From Methylorubrum rhodinum (GTDB lineage Bacteria; Pseudomonadota; Alphaproteobacteria; Rhizobiales; Beijerinckiaceae), in the NCBI RefSeq assembly GCF_014199935.1, contig NZ_JACHOP010000031.1:1-51266 (forward strand): a stretch of DNA of 51,266 bases. Reading direction: 5' to 3'. Both the position numbers and the translations under genes were made by a program. Below are positions 28,143 through 37,583 of this stretch, in pieces (position 1 is the first letter of the stretch; each line of letters starts with the position of its first letter). Below the pieces are notes generated by a model. It was not told the origin of the DNA. It did no database searches and saw nothing but the letters and a program-made list of their open reading frames with translations.

Positions 28143-28828
28143 GGCTCCTCCGTCCGCACCACGTAACCGGCGCCGCGCACGGTGTGGATCATCGGCCGCT
28201 CGAACCCGCGGTCGATCTTTCCCCGCAGCCGCGAGACGTGGACGTCGATGACGTTGGTCTGCGGGTCGAAATGGTAGTCCCAGACGTTCTCCAGGAGCAT
28301 CGTCCGGGTCACGACCTGGCCGGCATGGCGCATCAGGTATTCGAGCAGGCGGAACTCGCGGGGCTGCAGCGGGATCTCGCGCCCCGCCCGGCTGACCCGG
28401 TGGGACAGCCGGTCGAGTTCGAGTTCGCCGACCCGGTAGGCGGTGGGCTCGGCCGCCCCCGCCGGACCGGCCTGGCGCCGGGCCAGCACCTCGGTGCGGG
28501 CCAGCAGTTCGGAGAAGGCGTAGGGCTTGGGGAGGTAGTCGTCCCCGCCCGCGCGCAGGCCCTTCACCCGGTCGTCGACCTGCCCGAGAGCGGAAAGAAT
28601 CAGCACCGGCGTGGCGATGGCCTGCTCGCGCAGCGAGCGCACCAGGGAAAGCCCGTCGAGCTTGGGCAGCATCCGGTCGACGATCAGCACGTCGTAGGCG
28701 CCCTCGCGGGCGAGCGCGTAGCCGTCGAGGCCGTCGCCCGCGTGATCCACGGTGTGGCCGGCCTCGCGAAAGGCCTTGGCGAGATAGGCGGCGGCCTCGC
28801 GGTCGTCCTCGATGATGAGCAGGCGCAT
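28139..28828 (-). CDS. OmpR-family response regulator
   Basis: A 229-residue regulator: receiver with EDD at 7-9, Asp51 (LIVDRMLPKLDG), Lys101 (DDYLPKPY), then a winged-helix domain (LQPREFRLLEYLMRHAGQVV, VIDVHVSRLRGKID, RGAGYVVR). The start ATG 28828 begins exactly at the receiver. First gene of a coupled regulator-kinase operon. Confidence 0.91.
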   Translation of the reverse strand: MRLLIIEDDREAAAYLAKAFREAGHTVDHAGDGLDGYALAREGAYDVLIVDRMLPKLDGLSLVRSLREQAIATPVLILSALGQVDDRVKGLRAGGDDYLPKPYAFSELLARTEVLARRQAGPAGAAEPTAYRVGELELDRLSHRVSRAGREIPLQPREFRLLEYLMRHAGQVVTRTMLLENVWDYHFDPQTNVIDVHVSRLRGKIDRGFERPMIHTVRGAGYVVRTEEP

Positions 28829-28966
28829 GACGTCTTGTGTCGATGATGGGCGCCGAACCCGACCGGGGTCGGGATCGGCGCGTCCGGCGGACGCCCGCCG
28901 CCGCGCGGTCGCGCGGGCGGACGGCAACGGATCGAGCCCGTCGCCGTCCGATGTAATGTGGCGCGC

Positions 28967-29476
28967 TCAGGAGCGGGAGGCGCCGACCGTCAGCTCGGGC
29001 TTGTGGTTGAGGGTCTGGAACACGACGCAGTAGCGCTCGGTGAGCTTGAGAAGCTGGTCGAGCTTCTCTTGGGGCGCGTCGGTGTCGAGGTCGAACCTGA
29101 GGCGGATCGCCCGGAAGCCGACCGGAGCTTCCTTGTCGACGCCGAGCGTGCCGCGGAAGTCGAGGTCGCCCTCGGCGCTGACCGTGCCGGCCTTGAGCGG
29201 GATCTCCAGCGCGGTGGCGACCGCCTTCACGGTCACGCCCGCGCAGGCGACGAGGGCTTCCAGCAGCATGTCGCCGGAGCAGAGTTCGGCGCCGGAGCCG
29301 CCGGTCGCCGGGTGCAGGCCGGCGACCGCCAGCGCGCGGCCGGTCTCGACCTTGCAGGCGATGTTGGCGTCGTCGAGTGCGCCCTTGGCCTTCAGGGTGA
29401 TGACGGCGGAATCCGGATTCTCGCGGTACTGGCCCTTGAGCGGGGCCTGGAGAGCGCGCAGCGCGTTGGCGTCCAT
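28967..29476 (-). CDS. OsmC-like redox protein
   Basis: A 169-residue protein of the OsmC/Ohr superfamily, thiol peroxidases that act on organic hydroperoxides. Two Cys positions fit the family: LLEALVACAGVTVKAVA and LTERYCVVFQTL. Start ATG 29476 has AAGAGGAAG upstream. Monocistronic. Confidence 0.85.
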   Translation of the reverse strand: MDANALRALQAPLKGQYRENPDSAVITLKAKGALDDANIACKVETGRALAVAGLHPATGGSGAELCSGDMLLEALVACAGVTVKAVATALEIPLKAGTVSAEGDLDFRGTLGVDKEAPVGFRAIRLRFDLDTDAPQEKLDQLLKLTERYCVVFQTLNHKPELTVGASRS

Positions 29477-29598
29477 GAGGCTTCCTCTTGTTCTGGGAGG
29501 GCCGCGCCGGGCGCGGCCGTCCTTGGGGCATGGCTGTAGCGGGTTTCGCCGGCCCGGCAACAGGCCGGTCGCCCGCCAAGCGCCTCCGAGGAGCAGGC

Positions 29599-30474
29599 TC
29601 AGGGTCCGACGACGCGATCCAGGGCCCTGCCGACCGTGCGCCCGAACCATCCCCGTCTCGGCGGCGGTGCTTCGGGTGCGAGGGCGGCGCGGTAGATCCG
29701 CATCCGCAGGAGCTTCGGCGTGTTGTTGCCGACGCCGCCGGCGAAATGCGCGAGGCCGAGCCGCCGGGAGGGGTCCGCGTCGGCCTCGTTGCCGACCACG
29801 CGCAGATGCTTTCCCATCACGGTGCCGTCGAACAGGCCGTGCTTGACCATGACGTAGTTGGCGTTCGCCTGATCGTAGAACAACGGCGCGTTGCCGGCGG
29901 CGAACCACGCCTCGATATGGTCGAGGATCAGGCCGAAGGGCCTGCGCAGGGCCGCCATCGAGGCTCCGCCCAGGACGCCGGTGCTGATGCCGGGATCGGA
30001 CGGCCGGACGCCGAGGCCGGGGTCCTGCAGGAACAGGGTGCGGCCCCAGAAGCCGTGCGGGCTCAGCAGGTGTCCCTCGGGCAGGGCGCAGATCCCCTGC
30101 ACCGTGCGCAGCTTCCGCAGCAGGGGTCGCAGGTCGCCATCGCAGACGACGTCGGTGTCGAGGTAGAGCACCGGCCCGTAGTGCCGCAACGCGTCGAACC
30201 GGACGATCCGGTAGCGGGCATGGGTGTATTGCTGCACGTCGGCCGCCTCGACCTGCTTCACGGTGATCCGAAGGGTCTTGCGGAAGGCGGCGAGGTAGCG
30301 GGACAGGATCTCCTGCGAGGCCGCGTTGGTCAGCACGACGATGTCGCACCGCACCCGCGAGAAGGTGGCCAGGGATTCCAGAGCGACCGACAGCATCGCG
30401 AACTGCGCCTCGTCGCCGAAGGCGCAGAAGTAGATCAGCGGCTTGCTTCGCATCAGGGGCCAGCGGCGTCGCAT
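29599..30474 (-). CDS. Glycosyltransferase, family 8-like
   Basis: A 291-residue enzyme with GPVLYLDTDVVCDGDL (DxD metal site) and GISTGVLGGA, as in GT8 enzymes that use UDP-sugars. Start is uncertain: ATG 30474 or ATG 30453, neither with a clear ribosome site. It lies 7 nt after the ABC ATPase gene and is probably the last gene of that operon, although no functional link is apparent. Confidence 0.75.
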   Translation of the reverse strand: MRRRWPLMRSKPLIYFCAFGDEAQFAMLSVALESLATFSRVRCDIVVLTNAASQEILSRYLAAFRKTLRITVKQVEAADVQQYTHARYRIVRFDALRHYGPVLYLDTDVVCDGDLRPLLRKLRTVQGICALPEGHLLSPHGFWGRTLFLQDPGLGVRPSDPGISTGVLGGASMAALRRPFGLILDHIEAWFAAGNAPLFYDQANANYVMVKHGLFDGTVMGKHLRVVGNEADADPSRRLGLAHFAGGVGNNTPKLLRMRIYRAALAPEAPPPRRGWFGRTVGRALDRVVGP

Positions 30475-30481
30475 GGCGGGC

Positions 30482-31261
30482 TCAGAACGAGCTGCCGCCG
30501 GCCAGTTCCGGCGTCCGTGCGCCGTCGCGCGGGCGCAGCGAGCGGTCGAGCGCCCCGAGAATCCTGCGCGTGGCGGCCTCGCTCGTCGGCGCGGACGGGT
30601 CGCGCGGCCGGGCGAGGTCGAGGGCGACGCTCTCGTCGAGACGGCCGGGCTTGGGGCGCATCACGATGGCCCGGTCGGCCAGAGCCACGGCTTCCGCCAC
30701 GTCGTGGGTGACGATCAGCACGGTCGGGCGCACCTCCTCCCACAGGGCCAGCAGATGCCGGTGCAGGTCCTTGCGGGTGAAGGCGTCGAGGGCCGAGAAC
30801 GGCTCGTCGAGGAGCAGCACCCGCGGGTTGGCCACGAAGGCGCGGGCGATCGAGACCCGCTGCTGCTGCCCGCCGGAGAGTTCCCGCGGCCAGCGCCGGG
30901 CATGCTCGGCCAGCCCGACCCGCTCCAGCGCGTGGAAGACGCGCTCCGCCCGCTCGCGCCGGGGCAGTTCGCCGACGCCGAAGCCGACATTGCCCGCGAC
31001 ATCGAGCCAGGGCAGCAGCCGCGGCTCCTGGAACACCAGCCCGACGCCGGGATGGGGCCCGGTGATCGGCTCGCCGTCGAGGGCGATGGCGCCCGCGCTC
31101 GGCCGGTCGAGCCCGGCGATGAGGCGCAGCAGCGTGGTCTTGCCGCAGCCCGACCCGCCGATCAGCGCGACGATCTCGGCGCTCTGAACCGCGAGGTCGA
31201 TGGCTTCGAGGGCGCGGGTGCCGTCGGCGTAGGTCTTGGAGAGTTTTTCGATGTTCAGCAT
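30482..31261 (-). CDS. Sulfonate/nitrate/taurine-type ABC ATPase (SsuB-like)
   Basis: A 259-residue ATPase: Walker A GGSGCGKTT, VFQEPRLLPWLDV Q-loop, LSGGQQQRVSIARAF signature, LLLDEPFSALDAFTRKDL Walker B and VTHDVAEAV. This is the SsuB/TauB/NrtD type. Its permease partner is at 31986-32825, but a MntA/HepT pair sits between them. Confidence 0.9.
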   Translation of the reverse strand: MLNIEKLSKTYADGTRALEAIDLAVQSAEIVALIGGSGCGKTTLLRLIAGLDRPSAGAIALDGEPITGPHPGVGLVFQEPRLLPWLDVAGNVGFGVGELPRRERAERVFHALERVGLAEHARRWPRELSGGQQQRVSIARAFVANPRVLLLDEPFSALDAFTRKDLHRHLLALWEEVRPTVLIVTHDVAEAVALADRAIVMRPKPGRLDESVALDLARPRDPSAPTSEAATRRILGALDRSLRPRDGARTPELAGGSSF

Positions 31262-31289
31262 GGCGGGCGCAGCACTCGCACCGGAGGCG

Positions 31290-31640
31290 TCAAGAGTCGA
31301 ACTCGGTCAGCATCGCGACGATGACCGGCCGGAGCACCGGCAGATGCACGGTGGCGATCTCCCACATGTCCCGTGAACGGATACGGTAATATTCGTGCCG
31401 GAGAAGGTTGCCGATCCGGATGATCGGCTGCCAATGCCCGTCGGGATGGCGCTCCCTGAGATCGGCCGGGAGTTCCTTGGCCGCTTCCGAGACGATCTGC
31501 ACGGCGCGTTCGACCGCCCGCTCGTAGAGGAAGTTGCCCTGAATTTCCTCAAACGACCGGCCCCGCGTCGCCGTGACGATGCCGTCGATCTGTTCGAGGA
31601 TGTGCCGAAGTCGGACCTCGGGTCGCTTGGCCGATGTCAT
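31290..31640 (-). CDS. hepT: HepT-like HEPN toxin
   Basis: A 116-residue all-helical protein with the Rx6HxY motif (Arg75, His82, Tyr84 in RIGNLLRHEYYRI) of HEPN ribonuclease toxins. Partner antitoxin MntA is encoded directly upstream with an ATGA overlap. In known pairs MntA adenylylates the HepT tyrosine and so blocks it. Located inside an ABC transporter operon. Confidence 0.85.
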   Translation of the reverse strand: MTSAKRPEVRLRHILEQIDGIVTATRGRSFEEIQGNFLYERAVERAVQIVSEAAKELPADLRERHPDGHWQPIIRIGNLLRHEYYRIRSRDMWEIATVHLPVLRPVIVAMLTEFDS

Positions 31641-31945
31641 CAGAAGACCCGGATCGCCTCGCGCTCGATGTGGGGCCGGAACACCGGCACCAGACCGTCT
31701 CGCGTCGAGTAGCCGACGGGCATGTCGGGGAAGGCCCGCTCTACCAGGGCGTAGGTCGCGTCATAGGCGGCCAGATCGAAGCTGGGCTCGTCGGCCGGAT
31801 CGACGAAGAGGTCGATGTCCGAATCCGGGCCCGCCTCGTCGCGGGCGCGCGACCCGAACAGGAACAGGGCCGCGACGCCGCCGGCGCGCAGATCGGGCTC
31901 CACGGAGAGCAGCCGGCGGATCACGTCGTCCCGGGTCATGGCCAT
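31640..31945 (-). CDS. mntA: MntA-like minimal nucleotidyltransferase antitoxin
   Basis: A 101-residue nucleotidyltransferase with FLFGSRARDEAGPDSDIDLF: Gly31-Ser32 and Asp43/Asp45 of the polymerase-beta-type site. Start is ATG 31945 or ATG 31939; the second has AGGG at a better distance. Predicted to neutralise HepT by adenylylation. Confidence 0.85.
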   Translation of the reverse strand: MAMTRDDVIRRLLSVEPDLRAGGVAALFLFGSRARDEAGPDSDIDLFVDPADEPSFDLAAYDATYALVERAFPDMPVGYSTRDGLVPVFRPHIEREAIRVF

Positions 31946-31985
31946 ACCCTAGAAAATCCGACCGGGTTCGTCATCCGGCGCGCCG

Positions 31986-32825
31986 TCACAGCGTCTCCCG
32001 CGCGGTATCCTGCCAGCGCACCAGCGGGTTGGTCAGCGCCACGAGAGCCGTGTCGGCGAGCTTGCCGACGACGGCGAAGCTGATGATCGCCGCCAGGATC
32101 TGGTCGGGCTTGCTGAATTGCTGGCCGTCGACCAGCAGGTAGCCGAGGCCCTCGGATGCGCCCATCAACTCGGCGGCGACGACGAACAGGAAGCCGAGGC
32201 CGAGCCCGGTGCGGAGCGCCGTCAGCGTCGCGGGGAGCACGGCGGGGAGCAGGATGCGTCGGGCCAGGGCGAGGCGCGACAGGCGGAAGATGCGCCCGAC
32301 CTCGACCAGCTTGCGATCGACCGAGGCGATGGCGCCGGCCACCCCCACGTAGACGGGGAAGAAGACGCCCACCGCGATCAGCGCGACCTTCGGCGTCTCG
32401 AGGATGCCGAACCACAGGATGAACAGCGGCACCCAGGCGAGCGAGGGCACGGCGCGGAGCGCCTGAAGGCTCGGATCGATCAGCCAGCGCAGGGCGGGAA
32501 GCGTCGCGGTCAGCGCGCCGATCAGGATGCCGGCGCCCGCGCCGAAGGCGAAGCCGAGCCCGACGCGGATCAGCGTCGCCTCGACATGCATCCACAACTC
32601 GCCCGAGGCCGCGAGCGACCAGAGCGCGGCGCCGACCCGGCTCGGCGGCGGCAGCAGGCGCCCGGTGGCGAGGCCGCTCGCCACCGCGGCCTCCCAGGCG
32701 CCCGCGAGCACGACGGGCAGGAGCAGGCCGAGCATCGCCCGCCCGCCCCCGCCCAGAAGCGCGGAGCGGCGGGGCGCAGCGGCCGGCGGCGCGGCAGTGC
32801 CGGAGAGGATGGCGGGGCCGCTCAT
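31986..32825 (-). CDS. ABC permease, sulfonate/nitrate type (SsuC-like)
   Basis: A 279-residue inner-membrane protein with about six helices and the EAA-type loop VEVGRIFRLSRLALARRILL followed by PAVLPATLTALRTGLGLGF, characteristic of SsuC/TauC. I chose ATG 32825. It follows the LysE-type gene by 66 nt and precedes the MntA gene by 40 nt. Confidence 0.9.
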   Translation of the reverse strand: MSGPAILSGTAAPPAAAPRRSALLGGGGRAMLGLLLPVVLAGAWEAAVASGLATGRLLPPPSRVGAALWSLAASGELWMHVEATLIRVGLGFAFGAGAGILIGALTATLPALRWLIDPSLQALRAVPSLAWVPLFILWFGILETPKVALIAVGVFFPVYVGVAGAIASVDRKLVEVGRIFRLSRLALARRILLPAVLPATLTALRTGLGLGFLFVVAAELMGASEGLGYLLVDGQQFSKPDQILAAIISFAVVGKLADTALVALTNPLVRWQDTARETL

Positions 32826-32891
32826 GCGGGTCTGTCGAGAGGAACGGACATCGGGGCGGGCTATCACACCGGCGGTCGGCCGGGAAACCGA

Positions 32892-33524
32892 TCAGCGCCG
32901 GGCGTCGGTCGCCATCCGGAGCGCCAGCCCGGCGAGCACAGTTCCCATCAGCCAGCGCTGCGCCAGGAGCCAGAGCGGGCGCCCGGTGAGGAACGCGGCG
33001 ACCGAACCCGCCGCCAGCACGATCCCGGCGTTCACCGCCAGGCTCACCGCGATCTGCACGAAGCCCAGCGCCAGGGATTGGGCCAGCACCCCGCCCGGCT
33101 TCGGTTCGATGAATTGCGGCAGCAGCGACAGGTACATCACCGCGATCTTCGGATTCAGCAGGTTGGTCAGGAGCCCCATCGCGAACAGCCGGCCCGGCCC
33201 GTCGGGCTCGAGCCGGCGCGGGGCGAAGGGCGAGTGCCCGCCCGGCCGCACGGCCTGCCACGCCAGGAACAGGAGGTAGGCGGCGCCCGCGAGCCGCAGC
33301 GCGTCGTAGGCGAGGGGCACGGCGACGAGGAGCGCGGTGAGGCCCAGCGCCGCGCAGAACAGGTAGACGAGGAAGCCCGCCGCCACGCCGAGGAGCGACA
33401 CCAGCCCGGCCGTCCTGCCCTGCACGAGGGTGCGGGAGACGAGGTAGACCATGTTCGGGCCCGGCGTCAGCACCATCCCGAGCGCGATCAGGGCGAAGGC
33501 GGCGAGATGGCCGACGTCGGGCAT
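32892..33524 (-). CDS. LysE/RhtB-family amino-acid exporter
   Basis: A 210-residue membrane protein with about six helices, opening with ALGMVLTPGPNMVYLVSRTL, the conserved LysE/RhtB N-terminal motif, and NLLNPKIAVMYLSLLPQFI. It begins 4 nt after the binding-protein gene, so it is part of the importer operon. An exporter inside an importer operon is unusual; it may remove a by-product, which is inference. Confidence 0.88.
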   Translation of the reverse strand: MPDVGHLAAFALIALGMVLTPGPNMVYLVSRTLVQGRTAGLVSLLGVAAGFLVYLFCAALGLTALLVAVPLAYDALRLAGAAYLLFLAWQAVRPGGHSPFAPRRLEPDGPGRLFAMGLLTNLLNPKIAVMYLSLLPQFIEPKPGGVLAQSLALGFVQIAVSLAVNAGIVLAAGSVAAFLTGRPLWLLAQRWLMGTVLAGLALRMATDARR

Positions 33525-33528
33525 CGCC

Positions 33529-34503
33529 TCAGCGCCCCGGCGCGGGGTTGAACTGCGGGTCGAGCAGCGCGTCCACCGCCGCCGCGACGTCGGTGCCGGC
33601 CGGGATCACGCCGGCCTGCTGCAGGGCCACGCCCGCCGCCTTGATGCTCTCGGCCTGGGCTGGGCCGACAGCGGGCTGGCTCAGATCGGTGCGCTCGATC
33701 TGCTTGGCGATCACGGTGTCGGGCAGCTTCGTCGCCGCGACCAGCGCGCTCTTGAGTGCGTCCGGGTTGGCGATGGCGAAGGTGCGGGCCTGCTCGTAGG
33801 CGGCGATCACCGTCTTCACGAGGTCCGGGTGAGCCTTGAGAAAGTCCTCGCGCACGTCGAGCACGCCCCAGGTGTTGGCGGCGGCGTCCCGGTGGAACAG
33901 CACGGCGCCGCCCTCGATCTCGGAAGCCGCCATCATCGGGTCGAGGCCGGCCCAGGCGTCCACGTCGCCGCGCTCCAGGGCGGTGCGGCCGTCGGCGTGT
34001 TGGAGCAGGACGAGCTTGGCGTCCTTCTCGGTGAGCCCCGCACCCTGGAGCGCGCGGATCAGGAAGATGTGCGGATCGGTGCCGCGGGTCACCGCCACGC
34101 GCTTGCCCTTGAGGTCGGCGGGCTTGGAAATCCCCGTCTCCTTGCGGGTGACGAGCGCGGTCCATTCGGGGCGCGAGAAGGCGTAGACCACCTTGATCGG
34201 GTTGCCGTTGATGCGCGCCAGAAGCGCCGCCGCGCCCGCCGACGAGCCGAAATCGATGGCGCCGCCGTTGAGGAATTCCAGCGCCTTGTTGGAGCCGAGC
34301 GACTGGGTCCAGCGCACCTTGATGCCGCGGGGCTTCAACGCCTCTTCGAGAAAGCCCTTCTCCTTCAGGACGAGGCTGACCGGGTTGTAGGTCGCCCAGT
34401 CGAGCCGGATCTCGGCCGGGTCCGCCGCCCGCGCCGCTTGGGCCGCCAGCGTCAGCCCGAGGACGCCGGCAAGCGCGGACAGAAGGGTGCGGCGGTGCAG
34501 CAT
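33529..34503 (-). CDS. Periplasmic binding protein, sulfonate/nitrate type (SsuA-like)
   Basis: A 324-residue secreted protein with signal peptide LLSALAGVLGLTLAAQAARA and an SsuA/TauA/ThiY-like fold: IRLDWATYNPVSLVLKEKGF, GAIDFGSSAGAAALLA, KGKRVAVTRGTDPHIFL. First gene of the operon binding protein - LysE - permease - MntA - HepT - ATPase. A sulfonate ligand is likely from the family, but nitrate-type or other ligands cannot be excluded. Confidence 0.88.
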   Translation of the reverse strand: MLHRRTLLSALAGVLGLTLAAQAARAADPAEIRLDWATYNPVSLVLKEKGFLEEALKPRGIKVRWTQSLGSNKALEFLNGGAIDFGSSAGAAALLARINGNPIKVVYAFSRPEWTALVTRKETGISKPADLKGKRVAVTRGTDPHIFLIRALQGAGLTEKDAKLVLLQHADGRTALERGDVDAWAGLDPMMAASEIEGGAVLFHRDAAANTWGVLDVREDFLKAHPDLVKTVIAAYEQARTFAIANPDALKSALVAATKLPDTVIAKQIERTDLSQPAVGPAQAESIKAAGVALQQAGVIPAGTDVAAAVDALLDPQFNPAPGR

Positions 34504-34573
34504 GCGGCTTTCTCCCTGACGATCCGGCGCGGTCTGTGCACACGCCTCCGGCAGCATGGCTAAAACAGCGCCG

Positions 34574-34591
34574 TTCGTTTCGTCAAACGAA
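34574..34591. promoter_or_regulatory. Palindrome upstream of the sulfonate-type operon
   Basis: TTCGTTT-CGTC-AAACGAA, a perfect inverted repeat with 7-bp arms, lies 70 bp upstream of the binding-protein start and 79 bp upstream of glnD. It is a good candidate operator for either side; no T run suggests a terminator role. Confidence 0.45.
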
Positions 34592-34669
34592 AAATCCGCA
34601 GAACAGAACGATTGCGCTGCGCACAACCCGCCGCTGCCGAAGCCGGCGTAACATGCTAACGGAACGGCC

Positions 34670-37456
34670 ATGTTCGATCCTGTGACCGCTCTGGAAAAGG
34701 TCGTCGACGGCCTCGATCGCGATGCGCGCGAGCCGACCAAGCTGCGCAGCCTGCTCGTGCCCGAACTCAAGAAGGTGCTGGAGGCCGGCCACAAGGACGC
34801 CGAGCGCCTGCTCCTGAAGGAGCGGGACGGGCTCGCCTGCGCCCGGCGCATCAGCCGGCTGACCGATGCGGTGGTCCGCGCGATCTACGACGCGGTGGTC
34901 TGGCGGCTCTACCCGAACGACAACCCCTCCACCGGCGAGCAGCTCGCGGTGATCGCCACCGGCGGCTACGGAAGGGGCACGATGGCGCCGGGCTCGGACA
35001 TCGATCTCCTGTTCCTGCTGCCCTACAAGCAGACCGCGTGGTCCGAGAGCGTCGTCGAGGCGATGCTCTACGTGCTGTGGGACCTCAAATTGAAGGTCGG
35101 CCATGCCACCCGCTCGGTGGAGGAGTGCCTGCGCGAGGGCCGCGCCGACATGACGATCCGCACCGCGCTCCTCGAATCGCGCTTCCTGTTCGGCTCGCGC
35201 GCCCTGTTCGAGGAACTGGTGACGCGCTTCGACACCGAACTCGTCATCGGCACCGCCCCGGAATTCGTCGATGCCAAGCTGCGCGAGCGCGACGGGCGGG
35301 TGAGCAAGGCGGGGGCCTCGCGCTACCTCGTCGAGCCCAACGTCAAGGACGGCAAGGGGGGCCTGCGCGACCTCAACACCCTGTTCTGGATCGCGAAATA
35401 CACCTACCGGGTCCGCGACCAGATCGAGCTGGTCCATGCCGGCCTGTTCACGGCGGACGAGTACCGGCTGTTCGAGCGCTGCGAGGAGTTCCTGTGGCGG
35501 GTGCGCTGCCACATGCACTTCGTGACCGGGCGGCCGGAGGAGCGCCTGTCCTTCGGCCTGCAACCGAAGATCGCCGAGCGCCTCGGCTACGGCGCCCGCG
35601 GCGGCCTGTCCGGCGTCGAGCGCTTCATGAAGGCCTACTTCCTCATCGCCAAGGATGTCGGCGACCTCACCGCCATCGTCTGCGCCGAGCTGGAGGCGCG
35701 CCACGCCAAGCGCACCCCGGTGCTCGACCGCTGGATCGGCCGCTTCCGCGACCGCTTCCGCGCGACCTCGATCGAGGCGGAGGATTTCTGGATCGACAAC
35801 GGCCGGGTGAACCTGCGCGGCGAGGACGCGTTCGAGCGCGACCCGGTCAACCTGATCCGCCTGTTCTGGCTCGCCGACCGGCACAACCTGCCGCTCCATC
35901 CCGACGCGGCCCGCCTCGCCAGCCGCTCGCTCCGCCTCCTCACCCACGCGGTGCGGACGGACCCGGAGGCGAATCGCCTGTTCCTCGACATCCTCACCTC
36001 GAAGAACGCCCCCGAGACGATCCTGCGGCTGATGAACGAGGCCGGCGTGCTCGGCCGGTTTATCCCGGATTTCGGGCGCATCGTCGCGATGATGCAGTTC
36101 AACATGTACCACCACTACACGGTGGACGAGCACCTACTGCGCTCGCTCGGCGTGCTCTCGGCGATCGATTCCGGCCGGGTGCGGGAGGAGCACCCGCTCG
36201 CCTCCCGCCTGATCGACACGATCCACAACCGCCGCGCCCTCTACGTGGCGATTCTCCTGCACGACATCGCCAAGGGCCGCCCGGAGGACCACTCGATCGC
36301 CGGCGCGGCGATCGCCCGCAAGCTCGGGCCGCGCTTCGGCCTGTCGCAGGCCGAGACCGAGACGGTGGCGTGGCTGGTCGAGCACCATCTCCTGATGTCG
36401 ATGACCGCGCAGAGCCGCGACCTGTCGGACCGCAAGACCATCGAAAAATTCGCCAGCGTCGTCCAGAGCCTGGAGCGGCTGAAGCTCCTGGCGATCCTGA
36501 CGGTGGCCGACATCAAGGCGGTCGGCCCCGGCGTCTGGACCGCGTGGAAGGGCACGCTGCTGCGCACCCTCTACGACGAGACCGAGGTGGTGCTCTCCGG
36601 CGGCCATTCCGAGATCGCCCGCACCGACCGGGTGCGGCTGATCCAGATGGGGCTGCGCGAGCAGCTGACCGACTGGGACGCCGAGACCTTCGACGCCTAC
36701 GCCGCGCGCCACGGACAGGCCTACTGGCTCAAGGTCGACGGCACGCGCCAGTACAAGAACGCCCGCTTCCTGCGCGCGACCGTCGAGGAGGGCCGCACCA
36801 GCGCCACCACCTACGAGACCGACCCGGTGCGCGGGGTGACCGAGCTGACGGTCTACTCGCCCGACCATCCGCGCCTGCTCGCCATCATCACCGGGGCCTG
36901 CGCGACCAGCGGCGGCAACATCGTCGATGCGCAGATCTTCACGACCTCGGACGGCTTCGCCCTCGATTCGATCTTCATCTCCCGCGCCTTCGAGCGCGAC
37001 GAGGACGAGCTGCGCCGGGCCCAGCGCATCGCCATCGCGATCGAGCGGGCGCTCAAGGGCGAGATCAAGATCGCGGAGCTGGTGGCCGACAAGCACCCGA
37101 AGGAGCCGCCCAAGACCTTCCTCGTGCCCCCCGACGTGTCGATCGACAACGCCCTGTCGAGCCGCGAGACGGTCGTCGAGATCACCGGCCTCGACCGGCC
37201 GGGCCTGCTCTACGAGCTGACGACGGCGCTCAACCGCCTCAGCCTCAACATCACCTCGGCGCACGTCGCGACTTTCGGCGAGCGGGCGGTCGACGTGTTC
37301 TACGTCACCGACCTCACCGGTACGCGGGTGATGCAGCCCGACCGGCTGGCCACCATCCGCGCCGCAGTGATGGAGGTGTTCGCCAGCGACGTGGCGGCGC
37401 TCCGGGCGGAGGGGCTGGACGCGCTGGTGGATTCGCCGCCGCCGCGGGAGCAGTAG
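34670..37456 (+). CDS. glnD: [Protein-PII] uridylyltransferase / uridylyl-removing enzyme
   Basis: The nitrogen sensor that adds UMP to or removes it from PII according to glutamine. The 928-residue chain has the nucleotidyltransferase domain (GGYGRGTMAPGSDIDLLFLL), the linker domain (VEPNVKDGKGGLRDLNTLFW), the HD hydrolase domain (YVAILLHDIAKGRPEDHS) and two C-terminal ACT domains (LTVYSPDHPRLLAIITGACA and ITGLDRPGLLYELTTALNRL). Length and order are as usual for the family. Divergent from the sulfonate-type operon. Confidence 0.97.
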   Translation: MFDPVTALEKVVDGLDRDAREPTKLRSLLVPELKKVLEAGHKDAERLLLKERDGLACARRISRLTDAVVRAIYDAVVWRLYPNDNPSTGEQLAVIATGGYGRGTMAPGSDIDLLFLLPYKQTAWSESVVEAMLYVLWDLKLKVGHATRSVEECLREGRADMTIRTALLESRFLFGSRALFEELVTRFDTELVIGTAPEFVDAKLRERDGRVSKAGASRYLVEPNVKDGKGGLRDLNTLFWIAKYTYRVRDQIELVHAGLFTADEYRLFERCEEFLWRVRCHMHFVTGRPEERLSFGLQPKIAERLGYGARGGLSGVERFMKAYFLIAKDVGDLTAIVCAELEARHAKRTPVLDRWIGRFRDRFRATSIEAEDFWIDNGRVNLRGEDAFERDPVNLIRLFWLADRHNLPLHPDAARLASRSLRLLTHAVRTDPEANRLFLDILTSKNAPETILRLMNEAGVLGRFIPDFGRIVAMMQFNMYHHYTVDEHLLRSLGVLSAIDSGRVREEHPLASRLIDTIHNRRALYVAILLHDIAKGRPEDHSIAGAAIARKLGPRFGLSQAETETVAWLVEHHLLMSMTAQSRDLSDRKTIEKFASVVQSLERLKLLAILTVADIKAVGPGVWTAWKGTLLRTLYDETEVVLSGGHSEIARTDRVRLIQMGLREQLTDWDAETFDAYAARHGQAYWLKVDGTRQYKNARFLRATVEEGRTSATTYETDPVRGVTELTVYSPDHPRLLAIITGACATSGGNIVDAQIFTTSDGFALDSIFISRAFERDEDELRRAQRIAIAIERALKGEIKIAELVADKHPKEPPKTFLVPPDVSIDNALSSRETVVEITGLDRPGLLYELTTALNRLSLNITSAHVATFGERAVDVFYVTDLTGTRVMQPDRLATIRAAVMEVFASDVAALRAEGLDALVDSPPPREQ

Positions 37457-37524
37457 GCGAAATCGCCATCGCTCGAACGATGATTGGCCGTATGGCCGGG
37501 CGCGAAGAGCGCCCCGCGGAGCGG

Positions 37525-37583
37525 CCTCGGCTTTCAGCCGAGGCGTCTAGAGGAGCGAGAAGCCTAAGGCCGCGGACGCGGCC
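37525..37583. repeat. Hairpin cluster between glnD and grpE
   Basis: Two strong stems lie in the 266-bp gap: CCTCGGCT-TTC-AGCCGAGG (37525-37543) and GGCCGC-GGAC-GCGGCC (37568-37583). They may end the glnD transcript or be a repeated intergenic element. No T run follows. Confidence 0.5.
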
